A stretch of 64,000 bases of DNA from a bacterium (GCA_016124445.1 WGNR01000020.1:186001-250000), one strand, 5' to 3'; shown: positions 54,391-63,693, numbered from the stretch's first letter. Translations and numbers: made by a program. Notes: generated by a model not told the origin, from the sequence alone.

Positions 54391-54437
54391 CTAGTTACAA
54401 TAGATAAACTCGTCGGCCTGAAGTTTCTTCAGGCCGA
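54391..54437 (+). promoter_or_regulatory. TACAAT box followed by a 5'-end hairpin
   Basis: TACAAT (54396-54401) sits in CTAGTTACAATAG, a 13-mer also found on the minus strand at 43502-43514. About 12 nt later a perfect 11-bp hairpin, TCGGCCTGAAG (54413-54423) and CTTCAGGCCGA (54427-54437), has a 3-base loop and no T-run. A second promoter inside the locus whose transcript begins with this hairpin is plausible. Confidence 0.5.
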
Positions 54438-54540
54438 TCCCATCATCCCACCTCAATTGGTTCGTTTATGTTGCCAGCCAGCGGCAGCGGGCCAGTTCCT
54501 ACCATCCACTTCGACTCCATACACTGGACGCGGTGTTCCC

Positions 54541-56964
54541 ATGAAACGCTTCCAATCTTTCGGTTTGGCAATTCTTGCAGCGGCTCTTTTATCGGCAACG
54601 GTTGCCTTTGGGGCCGACCCCAAGCTTTCGGCAATCGATCCGCCTGGCTTCCAGCGGGGTAACGAGATTGAGGTTGTCTTCCGAGGCGATCGGATCAAGG
54701 ACGCAGAAGAAGTCATTTTCTACGAGCCAGGCGTCGAGATGAAATCGATCGCAGCCGAGAATGACAAAGCGGTCAAGGTAACCTTGAGCGTCAAACCTGA
54801 CTGCCGGCTGGGCAAGCATGCCTGCCGCTTGCGTACCGCCTCCGGCTTGAGTGACGTCAACTTGTTCTATGTAGGTGCCCTTCCCGAAATGGAAGAGAAG
54901 GAGCCCAACAACGATTTCAAAGAGCCACAGCCAGTACCGATGGGCACGACGGTCAACGGAATTGTCCAGAACGAGGACGTCGATTACTTCGTTGTCGAAG
55001 CCAAAAAGGGACAGCGTATCACGGTGGAATTAACGGGCCTGCGATTGGGCCGAACTTTCTTCGATCCGTTCGTCGCCGTCTACAACGAGCAGCGATTTGT
55101 GCTCGCCAAAAGCGATGACGAGCCGTTGGTTCATCAAGACTGTGTGTGCTCGCTGCTCGCACCGGAAGATGGCAAGTACATCATCCAGGTTCGCGAAAGC
55201 AGCTACGGCGGCAATGGTAATTGTGCCTATCGCTTGAATGTCGGCAGCTTTCCTCGGCCGCTGGGTATCTTCCCGACCGGTGGCAAGCCTGGCGAAGAAG
55301 TCGAAATCACCTGGCTGGGCGATCCTTCCGGCAACCAGTCGATGAAGGTCAAAATGCCTCAGACTGAAGGCGAGTTCCTCTACTACCCCGAAGATCAGTA
55401 CGGTATCGCCCCCACGCCGAATCGTCTGTTGGTTTCCAGTCTGCCTTCCGCGATCGAATCTGAGCCGAACGACAAGCGGGAAGAGGCCAGTCCGATGGAA
55501 GGCCCTGGCGTTGCGAGTGGTGTGATCGAGAAAAAGGGAGACGAAGACTACTTCAAGTTTGCCGCCAAGAAGGGGCAAACCTACGAAATTCGCGCGTATG
55601 CCCGCGAAACACTCCGCTCCTACCTGGACCCGGTCGTCGATGTCTACCGCATGACCAACGGCCAGCGACTGCAAGGCAACGACGATTCCAACGGAAACAT
55701 CGATAGCTACCTGACTGTTCAGGCTCCTGAAGACGAAGAACTGGTCATCCGCGTTCGCGATCACCTGGGAAGCGGCGGACCGCTTTGTGTCTATCGCATT
55801 GAAGTGACCCAGCGTGCACCGAAGCTTACCGTTCAGATTCCGGAAGTTCAGCAGTACGTGGCTCGGACGATCAGTGTCCCGCAAGGCAACACGATGGCGA
55901 TTCTTCTTCAGGCTCGTCGCGAGAACTTCGGCAGTGAACTGAATTTCAGCTTCAACGATATCCCGGAAGGTGTTGAAGTGATCACCTTCCCGATGGCGGA
56001 AGATTCCAATGTCTTGCCGGTAATGTTGCGGGCCAAGCCCGATGCAAAACTGGCGGGCAAACTTGTTGACGTCGTCGCCAAGCCGACCAAGGAAGAGCTG
56101 AAGCTGGAAGGTCACGTCCTGCAGCGCAGCATGCTGGTCCGGGGACAGAACAACCGTGACATGTGGGGCCACGATGCCGAACGAATGGCCGTTGCCGTGA
56201 CTGAAAAGGTGCCGTTCCATATCGAGATCGTCCAACCTAAGGTGCCGGTGGTTCGAGATGGTTCGATGCAGCTCAAAGTCGTGGCTAAACGAGATGAAGG
56301 TTTTGACGGCGAGATCCGTTTGCGTTTGCTCAACGATCCCCCAGGCATCGGTGCCTCGCGCTCAATCAAGATTGCCAAGGATCAAACTGAGGCCAATATT
56401 CCGGTCACCGCCAACGGTGGTGCCAAGATCGGGACACATAAGATCTGTGTGATCGGCAGCGCCCCTTATAAGGCTGGCACCGTTGAAGTGTCGTCGCCGT
56501 TCGCTGACCTGCAGGTCGAAGACCGCCTGGTCGATTTCGCCTTCAACAAGTCGGCCTGCGAGCAGGGCCAGGAAACCAAGGTGGTTGTCGGCCTTAGCCC
56601 CAAACGCGATTTCCCTGGCGACGCCAAGATCGAACTGTTGGGTGTTCCCAGCGGTGTGACAACGGAGCCGGTCACCGTCAATAAGGATGCCACCGAAGCG
56701 GTCTTTAACGTCAAGGTTGCCGAAGATGCTCGACCAGGCAAGCACACCTCGCTGGTTGCCCGGATCACGGTGACTCAGAACGACGAGCCGATCATTCAGA
56801 CCAACGGCAACATCGAACTGCGAGTCGACAAGCCGCTGCCTCCGAAGGTCGCTGTCGCCAAACCAAAGGATGACGGTAAGAAGGAAGAAGCTCCTAAGCC
56901 GAAACCGGAGCGACCTCTCACTCGATTGGAACAACTGCGATTGGCAAAAGAACAGGGCATGTAA
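54541..56964 (+). CDS. Exported pre-peptidase C-terminal (PPC) domain protein
   Basis: The protein has 807 residues from the ATG at 54541; the upstream frame is open but the signal peptide (LAILAAALLSATVAFG) begins here. An IPT/TIG-like domain (DPPGFQRGNEIEVVFRGDRI) leads. Two PPC (bacterial pre-peptidase C-terminal) beta-sandwich domains follow at about 135-235 (EDVDYFVVEAKKGQRITVEL) and 335-430 (DEDYFKFAAKKGQTYEIRAY). Further Ig-like repeats come next. The last 30 residues are Lys/Pro-rich and end LTRLEQLRLAKEQGM. There is no protease domain. It is likely a binding or scaffold partner of the flanking DUF1501 and DUF1549 proteins. Confidence 0.92.
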   Translation: MKRFQSFGLAILAAALLSATVAFGADPKLSAIDPPGFQRGNEIEVVFRGDRIKDAEEVIFYEPGVEMKSIAAENDKAVKVTLSVKPDCRLGKHACRLRTASGLSDVNLFYVGALPEMEEKEPNNDFKEPQPVPMGTTVNGIVQNEDVDYFVVEAKKGQRITVELTGLRLGRTFFDPFVAVYNEQRFVLAKSDDEPLVHQDCVCSLLAPEDGKYIIQVRESSYGGNGNCAYRLNVGSFPRPLGIFPTGGKPGEEVEITWLGDPSGNQSMKVKMPQTEGEFLYYPEDQYGIAPTPNRLLVSSLPSAIESEPNDKREEASPMEGPGVASGVIEKKGDEDYFKFAAKKGQTYEIRAYARETLRSYLDPVVDVYRMTNGQRLQGNDDSNGNIDSYLTVQAPEDEELVIRVRDHLGSGGPLCVYRIEVTQRAPKLTVQIPEVQQYVARTISVPQGNTMAILLQARRENFGSELNFSFNDIPEGVEVITFPMAEDSNVLPVMLRAKPDAKLAGKLVDVVAKPTKEELKLEGHVLQRSMLVRGQNNRDMWGHDAERMAVAVTEKVPFHIEIVQPKVPVVRDGSMQLKVVAKRDEGFDGEIRLRLLNDPPGIGASRSIKIAKDQTEANIPVTANGGAKIGTHKICVIGSAPYKAGTVEVSSPFADLQVEDRLVDFAFNKSACEQGQETKVVVGLSPKRDFPGDAKIELLGVPSGVTTEPVTVNKDATEAVFNVKVAEDARPGKHTSLVARITVTQNDEPIIQTNGNIELRVDKPLPPKVAVAKPKDDGKKEEAPKPKPERPLTRLEQLRLAKEQGM

Positions 56965-57046
56965 GCTTTGCCTGTTAACTGCCGCACGCTTTAAACCTTA
57001 TTTCCCTCCCCAGGATTAATCGGCGAAAGCCAAAGGAGAGCCAACC

Positions 57047-59479
57047 GTGACACGCAACGGAATCGCTCATTGGATGCTCAGCGGGCTACTGCTTTGTCTG
57101 GCGACATCAACCGTCCAGGCCGAGACCGCCATTCGCGAAATCAACGTCTATCCTCCATCGATCGAGTTGTTGACCAGCCGCGATGCCCAGCATTATGTCG
57201 TGGTTGCGACCCGTGAAGACGACGTGACGTTGGATGTCACCGCTCAGGCCACAGTCAGCCTGGCCAACGGCGCGCTGGTCAAGCGGGATGGCAATCTCAT
57301 TTTGCCAGTCGCTGACGGCGAAACCACCTTGAAGGTCGAATATGCAGGCCACAAGGTTGACGTTCCGGTTACGGTTGCCAAAGCGACTGAGGAACGTCCG
57401 GTCAGTTTCCATCTCGACGTGATGCCGGTCTTCATGCGGGCTGGTTGTAACACCGGTAGCTGCCATGGTGCCGCTCGCGGGAAAGATGGTTTCCGCATCT
57501 CGCTGTTCGGTTTCGATCCTGATGGAGACTACTTCCGCATCACGCGCGAACAAGCTACCCGCCGAATCAACCTGGCCAACCCGCCAGCCAGCCTGCTGCT
57601 GGAGAAGTCGGTCGGTGCCGTTCCGCATACTGGTGGTAAGCTGTTCGATACCGATACCCAGTACTACGCGACAATGCTGCGTTGGTTGGAAGATGGTGCG
57701 AAGCCAGACGAAGGCGAAGTGCCCCGCTGCGAGGAAATCAAGATCTATCCACCCAAGGCGGTGCTGGAAGGGGAAGGCGCTCATCAGACGTTCGTTGTCA
57801 AAGCGTTCTACTCCAATGGAACCACTCGTGACGTGACCGATCTCGCTGCCTTCAGCTCCAACAACGACAACTCGGCCCCGATCGACAAGAACGGTCTGTG
57901 CACCGCGGCCAAACGGGGCGAAGCGTACGTGATGGCTCGGTTCGACACGCACACTGTCGGTAGCCAGGTGATCGTTCTGCCGAAGGATCTGAACTACAAG
58001 AAGCCGGAAGTCGCCGGCAATTACATTGATGAGCTGGTTGGCGCCAAGCTGCACAAGCTGCGAATCACTCCGAGTGGTATCTGCTCGGACGAAGAATACC
58101 TCCGCCGTGCCACGATCGACATCACCGGTTTGTTGCCAACTGAGGAAGAGTACAACGAGTTCATGGCGGACAACTCGGCCGACAAGCGAGCCAAGCTGGT
58201 CGATCGTTTGCTTCAGCGAAAAGAGTTCTCCGAAATCTGGGCCATGCGTTGGTCCGAGTTGTTGATGATCAAAAGCACCAACAACGTCAGCGGCAAGTCT
58301 GCCTTCTTGTACAACAGCTGGCTGACCGACCAGATTTCCAACGATGTTCCGCTGGACCAGATGGTTCGCGAATTATTGTCAGCCTCAGGCGGTACGTTCA
58401 GCAACCCGCCGACCAACTACTACGAGATCGAACGCGACACGCTGAAGACGGCCGAAAACGTTGCTCAGGTCTTCATGGGTCTGCGGACGCAGTGTGCCCA
58501 GTGCCACAACCATCCGTTCGATCGCTGGACGATGGACGACTACTACGGGTTTGCCGCGTTCTTTTCACAGATTGGTCGTAAGAACGCCGAAGACTACCGC
58601 GAACGGATCATCTACGACCGACGTGGTGGCGACGTTCGTCACCCGGTGGGCAACAAAGTCATGCCACCCAAGTTCCTGGGTGGTGGCGAACCTGACCTGG
58701 CAGGGCGCGATCGGCGTGAAGTGCTGGCCGAATGGCTCACTTCGGCCGAGAACCCCTACTTTGCGACCAGTGTCGCCAACCGTATCTGGGCCAGTTTCTT
58801 CGGCGTGGGGATTGTTGATCCGGTCGACGACGTCCGCGTGAGCAATCCGGCCAGTAACCCGGAATTGTACGAGACCCTAGGTAACAAGTTGGTCGAGTAC
58901 AACTACGACTTCAAGAAGTTGGTTCGCGACATCTGTGCCTCAAAGGCGTATCAGCGAACCACGGTTCCCAACGAGGACAACAAGTCTGATACGAAGAACT
59001 TCGCTTACGCCCAGGTTCGCCGGGTTCCGGCCGAGCAGTTGTTGGACTGCATCAGCCAGGTAACCAGCCACGACGAAAAATTCCGTGGTCTGCCGCTTGG
59101 TTCGCGTGCCGTTCAGATTGCCGATGGTAAGACGAGCAACTACTTCCTCGATACCTTCGGCCGTAGCGAACGCGAAACGGTTTGTAGTTGCGAGGCAAGT
59201 ACTTCTCCGACCTTGTCCCAGGCATTGCACATGCTCAATGGCTCGGCCACACAGGATAAGATTGCTCGCGGCAAGCTTGTCGAAGGTTGGGTCAAGGAAG
59301 GTTTGAGCGAGGAAGTGATCGTCGACAAGATCTACATCCGCGCCCTCAGTCGTAAGCCAACCGCCGAAGAGAAAGAAAAGCTAATGGCGGTTCTCAAGGA
59401 AGAAGAAAACAAGCAGCGAGGTTTGGAGGACGTCTTCTGGGCGGTTCTCAACTCGCGCGAGTTTATGTTCAACCACTAA
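57047..59479 (+). CDS. Big/DUF1549/DUF1553 exported protein with CX4CH motif
   Basis: The protein has 810 residues from a GTG at 57047, preceded by AAGGAG. A signal peptide ends near TVQAETA. An Ig-like (Big_2-like) domain spans about 28-112. An unusual cysteine motif, CNTGSCH, lies at 134-140: CX4CH rather than CXXCH. A second Big-like domain follows at about 228-310. DUF1549 (about 325-520) ends in CAQCHNHPFDRWTMDDYY. DUF1553 completes the protein (about 560-800: NRIWASFFGVGIVDPVDD). There is no insert between DUF1549 and DUF1553, unlike the paralogues at 1-2045 and 35974. It starts 82 bp after the PPC gene and is third in the locus. Confidence 0.94.
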   Translation: MTRNGIAHWMLSGLLLCLATSTVQAETAIREINVYPPSIELLTSRDAQHYVVVATREDDVTLDVTAQATVSLANGALVKRDGNLILPVADGETTLKVEYAGHKVDVPVTVAKATEERPVSFHLDVMPVFMRAGCNTGSCHGAARGKDGFRISLFGFDPDGDYFRITREQATRRINLANPPASLLLEKSVGAVPHTGGKLFDTDTQYYATMLRWLEDGAKPDEGEVPRCEEIKIYPPKAVLEGEGAHQTFVVKAFYSNGTTRDVTDLAAFSSNNDNSAPIDKNGLCTAAKRGEAYVMARFDTHTVGSQVIVLPKDLNYKKPEVAGNYIDELVGAKLHKLRITPSGICSDEEYLRRATIDITGLLPTEEEYNEFMADNSADKRAKLVDRLLQRKEFSEIWAMRWSELLMIKSTNNVSGKSAFLYNSWLTDQISNDVPLDQMVRELLSASGGTFSNPPTNYYEIERDTLKTAENVAQVFMGLRTQCAQCHNHPFDRWTMDDYYGFAAFFSQIGRKNAEDYRERIIYDRRGGDVRHPVGNKVMPPKFLGGGEPDLAGRDRREVLAEWLTSAENPYFATSVANRIWASFFGVGIVDPVDDVRVSNPASNPELYETLGNKLVEYNYDFKKLVRDICASKAYQRTTVPNEDNKSDTKNFAYAQVRRVPAEQLLDCISQVTSHDEKFRGLPLGSRAVQIADGKTSNYFLDTFGRSERETVCSCEASTSPTLSQALHMLNGSATQDKIARGKLVEGWVKEGLSEEVIVDKIYIRALSRKPTAEEKEKLMAVLKEEENKQRGLEDVFWAVLNSREFMFNH

Positions 59480-59652
59480 AGGAAAGCAAAAGATCGGCTG
59501 TCGATTGCTTTTACGTGGACTAAGATAGAAACCTGGCTGAGAGAATTCGCAAGGTTCTCTCGGCCGATACGAGCACGCGACCGGCTTTGGCTGGAATGCG
59601 GCTAGAAGACCCACCTTCGTTGGCCTGCCTTTTTTCGCACAGAGAACAAGCG

Positions 59653-62073
59653 ATGCGTTACTCCCTCCCGTTTCTGGTTTTGTTCGCAATTGCCGTCCTG
59701 GCCAGTCATGCCATGGCTGCCGACGAGGCCAAGCCTGCCGGTGACGTCCAAAAGATCAACTACGACGATCACGTCCGGGCCATCTTCCGCGAACATTGCT
59801 TTACCTGTCACAACCAAAACGATGCCAAGGGTGGCCTGAACCTGGAATCCTTCGGTGCGACGATGGAAGGTGGTGCGAGTGGTGAAGTAGTCATCGAACA
59901 AGATATCGAAAGTTCGCGCTTGTTCGCTTTGATCAGCGGGGCTGAAAATCCGAAGATGCCCCCGAACCAGGATCCTATTGCGAAAGAAAAACGAGACATC
60001 ATCCAGAAGTGGATCGAAATGGGAGCCCTGGAGAACAGCGGCTCGAAGGCAAAAGCCAAGAAGAAGACCGGTCTGGCAATGAGCGGCCCGGTTACCACCG
60101 GTAAGCCGGATGGTCCTGCTGCGATGCCTGAGGGATTGTGGAAAGCTCCTGTTTTGGATCTGGATGGTGCCGGTGCGATCTCCGCCATGGCGCACAGCCC
60201 GTGGGCCCCGCTGGTTGCCATCGCCGGTGAAAAGCAGATCGCTCTATACAACACCGACACGATGAAACTGATGGGCGTGCTTCCTTATCCGCAAGGCAAA
60301 GCCTACATCCTTCGCTTCAGCCGCAATGGCGAAGTGTTGATGGCGGGCGGTGGTCGAGGCGGCTATTCCGGTAGCGTCACTCTGTTTAACGTTCGCGATG
60401 GCAAAGAACTGATCACCGTAGGTGACGAATACGATGCCGTTCTGGCCGCCGATATTTCGCCAGACCTTTCGCGGATCGCCCTAGGCGGACCGCAGCGCCT
60501 TGTGCGGATCTACTCCACCGCCAATGGCGAGCTTCTGTACGAAATCAAAAAGCATACCGACTGGGTCACGGCTATTGCCTACAGTCCCGATGGCGTTCTG
60601 CTGGCGACCGGTGATCGCTCGAACGGACTGTTTGTCTGGGAAGCCGATACGGCTCGTGAGTACTTGAACCTGCAAGGCCACAAAGAAGGGATCACCGCGG
60701 TTAGCTGGCAACCTGATTCCAACGTGCTGGCTTCCTCCAGTTCAGACTCTTCGGTCAAGCTGTGGGGCATGGTCGACGGCAAGAACATCAAGTCGTTCAA
60801 TGCCCATGGCGGCGGGTCAGAATGGGTCAGCTACACGCACGATGGCCGTATGGTAACTGCCGGTCGTGACAAAGTTGCCAAGGTCTTTGCCGGCGACGGC
60901 AAAGAGTTGAAGAAGACTCCCGGCTACCCCGACATGACCCTCAGGGCCTGTTTCAATCACGACGGCACCAAGATCATCGCGGGCGACTGGACCGGCGAGA
61001 TCCGTGTCTACAACGTCGAAGATATGCAAGAATTGGGCAAGCTGAAAGCAGTTACGCCGACCTACGCCAACATGATTGCCAGTTTGCAGGAAGAGATCGT
61101 CGTGCTCGATAAATCGTCCTCCGATCTGGCTGCTGCTGCCGCCGCTGCCAAGCAAGGTTGGGACAATCACCTGGCCGCGATCGAAAATACAAAGAAGGCT
61201 AGCGGAAACGCGACGACGGCAATCAATAACGCCAAAAACATGATCGGCCAATTGAAGCAATCGATCGCCCAAGCCGAAGCCGCCCAGCGGCAGCAGGAAG
61301 GCGAAGTTCGCAACAAGGAAGCTGATTCCAAAAAGTGGTCCGGCGAGATCTCCAAGGCCGAGCAAATGGTCAATCAGGCCAATGCCAAGATCGAAGACTA
61401 CAAACGCAAGATTCAGGAAAAGAACAACGGGATGGGCAACGCCAAGAATGCCCAGGCCGAGCATCAAAAGCAGCTAGATCAGCTTCGCAACCAGCTTGCC
61501 TCGCAGCAAAAGGCCCAGGAAGCTGACAAGGAAAATGAGCAGCGTGCCGCAGACGTGAAGAAGACGACCGAAGCCATTGTTTCTAAGGAAGCCGAGTTGA
61601 AAAAAGATGCGGAATCGATCGCCGCCATCGAGGGTGAACTGAAGAAGCTGCAAGGCGAATCCAACCAGGTCAACCAGCAAAAGTCGGAAGCGGAAAAAGC
61701 CGTTGCGACCGCGAAGCAGAACCAGCAAACCGCTGAGAAGCAACTGGCTGATGCCAAAGCTGCGGTTGAAGCGGCCAAGAAGACGCAGAACGATGGCAAG
61801 AAGCAGATCACGGATCAGGAAAACCTGATCAAGCGATCGGAAGACGAAGTGAAGCGATTGGCCGAACAGCTCAAGAAGCTGGAAGAAGCCAAGCCGAACG
61901 TCGAAAAGGCTATGAACGAGAAAGCCGTAGCCGCGAAGGATGCCGCTGAAAAGGCCGCGGCTGCCAAGGTCGAACTGGAAGCACTGAAAAAGGAGAGTGC
62001 TGCCTACGTCGCTGCGGACGGCAAGGCAGCACCTGAGCAGCAAGCGTCGCTCACCGGTGCTGAATCCAAGTAG
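59653..62073 (+). CDS. Exported cytochrome c-WD40-coiled-coil protein
   Basis: The protein has 806 residues from the ATG at 59653. A signal peptide ends near ASHAMAADEA. The PSCyt1 domain has CFTCH at 49-53 (EHCFTCHNQNDAKGGLNLES). WD40 propeller repeats span about 170-480 (WVTAIAYSPDGVLLATGDRS, VSWQPDSNVLASSSSDSSV). From about 490 to 790 the sequence is a long coiled coil, rich in Ala, Lys, Glu and Gln. Combining a haem-attachment motif, a propeller and a coiled coil in one exported chain is a distinctive planctomycete architecture. It is last in the locus and is followed by a terminator. A structural or assembly role is likely; activity unknown. Confidence 0.93.
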   Translation: MRYSLPFLVLFAIAVLASHAMAADEAKPAGDVQKINYDDHVRAIFREHCFTCHNQNDAKGGLNLESFGATMEGGASGEVVIEQDIESSRLFALISGAENPKMPPNQDPIAKEKRDIIQKWIEMGALENSGSKAKAKKKTGLAMSGPVTTGKPDGPAAMPEGLWKAPVLDLDGAGAISAMAHSPWAPLVAIAGEKQIALYNTDTMKLMGVLPYPQGKAYILRFSRNGEVLMAGGGRGGYSGSVTLFNVRDGKELITVGDEYDAVLAADISPDLSRIALGGPQRLVRIYSTANGELLYEIKKHTDWVTAIAYSPDGVLLATGDRSNGLFVWEADTAREYLNLQGHKEGITAVSWQPDSNVLASSSSDSSVKLWGMVDGKNIKSFNAHGGGSEWVSYTHDGRMVTAGRDKVAKVFAGDGKELKKTPGYPDMTLRACFNHDGTKIIAGDWTGEIRVYNVEDMQELGKLKAVTPTYANMIASLQEEIVVLDKSSSDLAAAAAAAKQGWDNHLAAIENTKKASGNATTAINNAKNMIGQLKQSIAQAEAAQRQQEGEVRNKEADSKKWSGEISKAEQMVNQANAKIEDYKRKIQEKNNGMGNAKNAQAEHQKQLDQLRNQLASQQKAQEADKENEQRAADVKKTTEAIVSKEAELKKDAESIAAIEGELKKLQGESNQVNQQKSEAEKAVATAKQNQQTAEKQLADAKAAVEAAKKTQNDGKKQITDQENLIKRSEDEVKRLAEQLKKLEEAKPNVEKAMNEKAVAAKDAAEKAAAAKVELEALKKESAAYVAADGKAAPEQQASLTGAESK

Positions 62074-62173
62074 TCGCCAGCAAGCCGTAAAGACCAAGCA
62101 TCCCCCGTCTTCATCGCGGCGGAACGACTACTTTAGGTGCCTGCTACTTTGAATACATCAATGCGGCCAACGA

Positions 62174-62215
62174 AAAAGGGACGATTCGATCACTCGAGTC
62201 GTCCCTTTTCTTATT
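62174..62215. terminator. Bidirectional terminator between the four-gene locus and cysK
   Basis: The arms AAAAGGGACGA (62174-62184) and TCGTCCCTTTT (62199-62209) are perfect 11-mers around a 14-base loop. T-rich sequence lies on both strands, so it can serve the plus-strand locus and the minus-strand cysteine synthase gene. Confidence 0.92.
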
Positions 62216-62244
62216 CTTGCTGCGGTTAGTTCGATTGCTCGGAA

Positions 62245-63186
62245 CTAGCCTTCCAGCCCGCCGAACAGCGGAGTCGAGAGATATCGCTCGCCCAGGCTGG
62301 CCAGGATGACTGCGATCCGCTTGCCTTTCATCTCGGGGCGTGCAGCAACTTCTTTGGCTGCCCAGATCGCGGCTCCGCTGCTGATACCGGCGACCAGACC
62401 TTCTTCCTTTGCCAGCAGTCGACCGTATTCAAATGCGTCTTCATCGTCGACCTGAACCACTTCGTCGACCAGGGAGGTATCCAAGTTGCCTGGGATGAAG
62501 CCGGCGCCGATACCTTGAATGCGATGCTTGCCTGGCTGGCCGCCGCTGATAACCGGCGAGTTCTTCGGTTCGACGGCGATCGCTTTGAAGCCAGGGTTCT
62601 TCGATTTCAAAAAACGGCTGGCACCGGTGATCGTACCGCCAGTACCGACGCCTGCGATCAACGCATCGACCTTGCCACCCATGTCTTCCCAGATTTCAGG
62701 GCCGGTGGTCGCTTCGTGAATGGCGGGGTTGGCCGGGTTATCGAACTGGCCAGGCATCCAGGCACCTTCTTCCTTTTCCACCATCTCGGCGGCCGTGTTG
62801 ATGGCCCCCTTCATCCCTTCGGCGGCGGGAGTCAAAACCAGGTTGGCACCCATGGCTCGCAGCAACGCCCGGCGTTCCAGCGACATCGATTCCGGCATGG
62901 TCAGTGTCAGCTTGTAGCCTTTCGCGGCACAGACAAACGCCAGAGCGATGCCCGTGTTGCCGGAAGTGGGTTCGATGATGTGGGTGTCTTTGGTCACCAC
63001 GCCCCGCTTTTCGCCGTCGGCGATCATGGCGTAGCCGATCCGGTCTTTTACGCTGTTAAGCGGGTTGAACCACTCGCACTTCGCGTAAACTTCAGCGCCA
63101 CCCTGGGGGATCAGCCGGTTGATCAGTATCATCGGGGTATCGCCGATGGCATGGCACGCGTCGCCAAACGTCTTATTACGGGGCAT
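62245..63186 (-). CDS. cysK: Cysteine synthase (O-acetylserine sulfhydrylase)
   Basis: The protein has 313 residues from the ATG at 63184-63186, with AAGGA 9 nt upstream. The frame extends to 63252. The PLP lysine is Lys47 in NPLNSVKDRIGYAM. Substrate loop EPTSGNTGIALAF and phosphate-binding GTGGTITGASRFLK are intact. GIGAGFIPGNLD and SGAAIWAAKEVA complete the CysK/CysM pattern. It catalyses O-acetylserine plus sulfide to cysteine. It shares the bidirectional terminator with the preceding locus and is divergent from a cupin gene. Confidence 0.96.
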   Translation of the reverse strand: MPRNKTFGDACHAIGDTPMILINRLIPQGGAEVYAKCEWFNPLNSVKDRIGYAMIADGEKRGVVTKDTHIIEPTSGNTGIALAFVCAAKGYKLTLTMPESMSLERRALLRAMGANLVLTPAAEGMKGAINTAAEMVEKEEGAWMPGQFDNPANPAIHEATTGPEIWEDMGGKVDALIAGVGTGGTITGASRFLKSKNPGFKAIAVEPKNSPVISGGQPGKHRIQGIGAGFIPGNLDTSLVDEVVQVDDEDAFEYGRLLAKEEGLVAGISSGAAIWAAKEVAARPEMKGKRIAVILASLGERYLSTPLFGGLEG

Positions 63187-63330
63187 GGTCGGTATCCTTC
63201 GTATATCGATGGAAGCGTAGTGTTTGTGTCGAGTTTGCAGCCCTGATAGCAAAATCCACGCGATTACGTCAAGAAGATTCTCTCACACCTCGGGCTGCCG
63301 TACCAGATTACCAAACGAGGCATTTTGATA

Positions 63331-63693
63331 ATGGATATCGTCAACCTGAACGAGGCCGAACCGTTCACCACGAAAGATGGCTCCGAGATTCGCGAGCTTT
63401 TGGCGCATCGCAATTCGTGCATACAAAAGCAAAGCCTGGCCGAGGCCCGGTTGCCGGTGGGTGCCAGTACCGTGGCTCACTATCATCCCCAGACCGAAGA
63501 AATCTACTACATCACGCATGGCCAAGGGAAAATGCAGATCGGCGACGAGTTTCGCGATGTGACGGTCGGCGATGCCATCGCCATTCCGCCCGGCCAGGTG
63601 CATCAGATCACCAACACCGGGACGGAAATCTTACGGCTGTTGTGCTGCTGTGCCCCTGCTTACGAACATGACGACACCGTCCTGGTAGACTAG
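63331..63693 (+). CDS. Small cupin-domain protein
   Basis: The protein has 120 residues from the ATG at 63331-63333, with ACGAGG about 10 nt upstream. A TTG two codons earlier is in frame. It is a single cupin_2 barrel: VAHYHPQTEEIYYITHGQGKMQIGDEF supplies the metal-binding H, H and E, and IPPGQVHQITN the final H. A conserved-looking CCC stretch lies at the C-terminal end. It is probably a metal-binding enzyme or sugar-isomerase-like cupin; substrate unknown. Its 3' end overlaps the convergent sirohydrochlorin chelatase-like gene by 4 bp. Confidence 0.88.
   Translation: MDIVNLNEAEPFTTKDGSEIRELLAHRNSCIQKQSLAEARLPVGASTVAHYHPQTEEIYYITHGQGKMQIGDEFRDVTVGDAIAIPPGQVHQITNTGTEILRLLCCCAPAYEHDDTVLVD

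Noticed and set aside
55030-56235. 401-residue minus-strand ORF opposite the PPC gene
   Set aside because: It is antisense to a clear coding gene. Long antisense frames are expected at this GC content.
62515-63246. 243-residue plus-strand ORF over the cysteine synthase gene
   Set aside because: CysK motifs are intact on the opposite strand; this one has no recognisable content.
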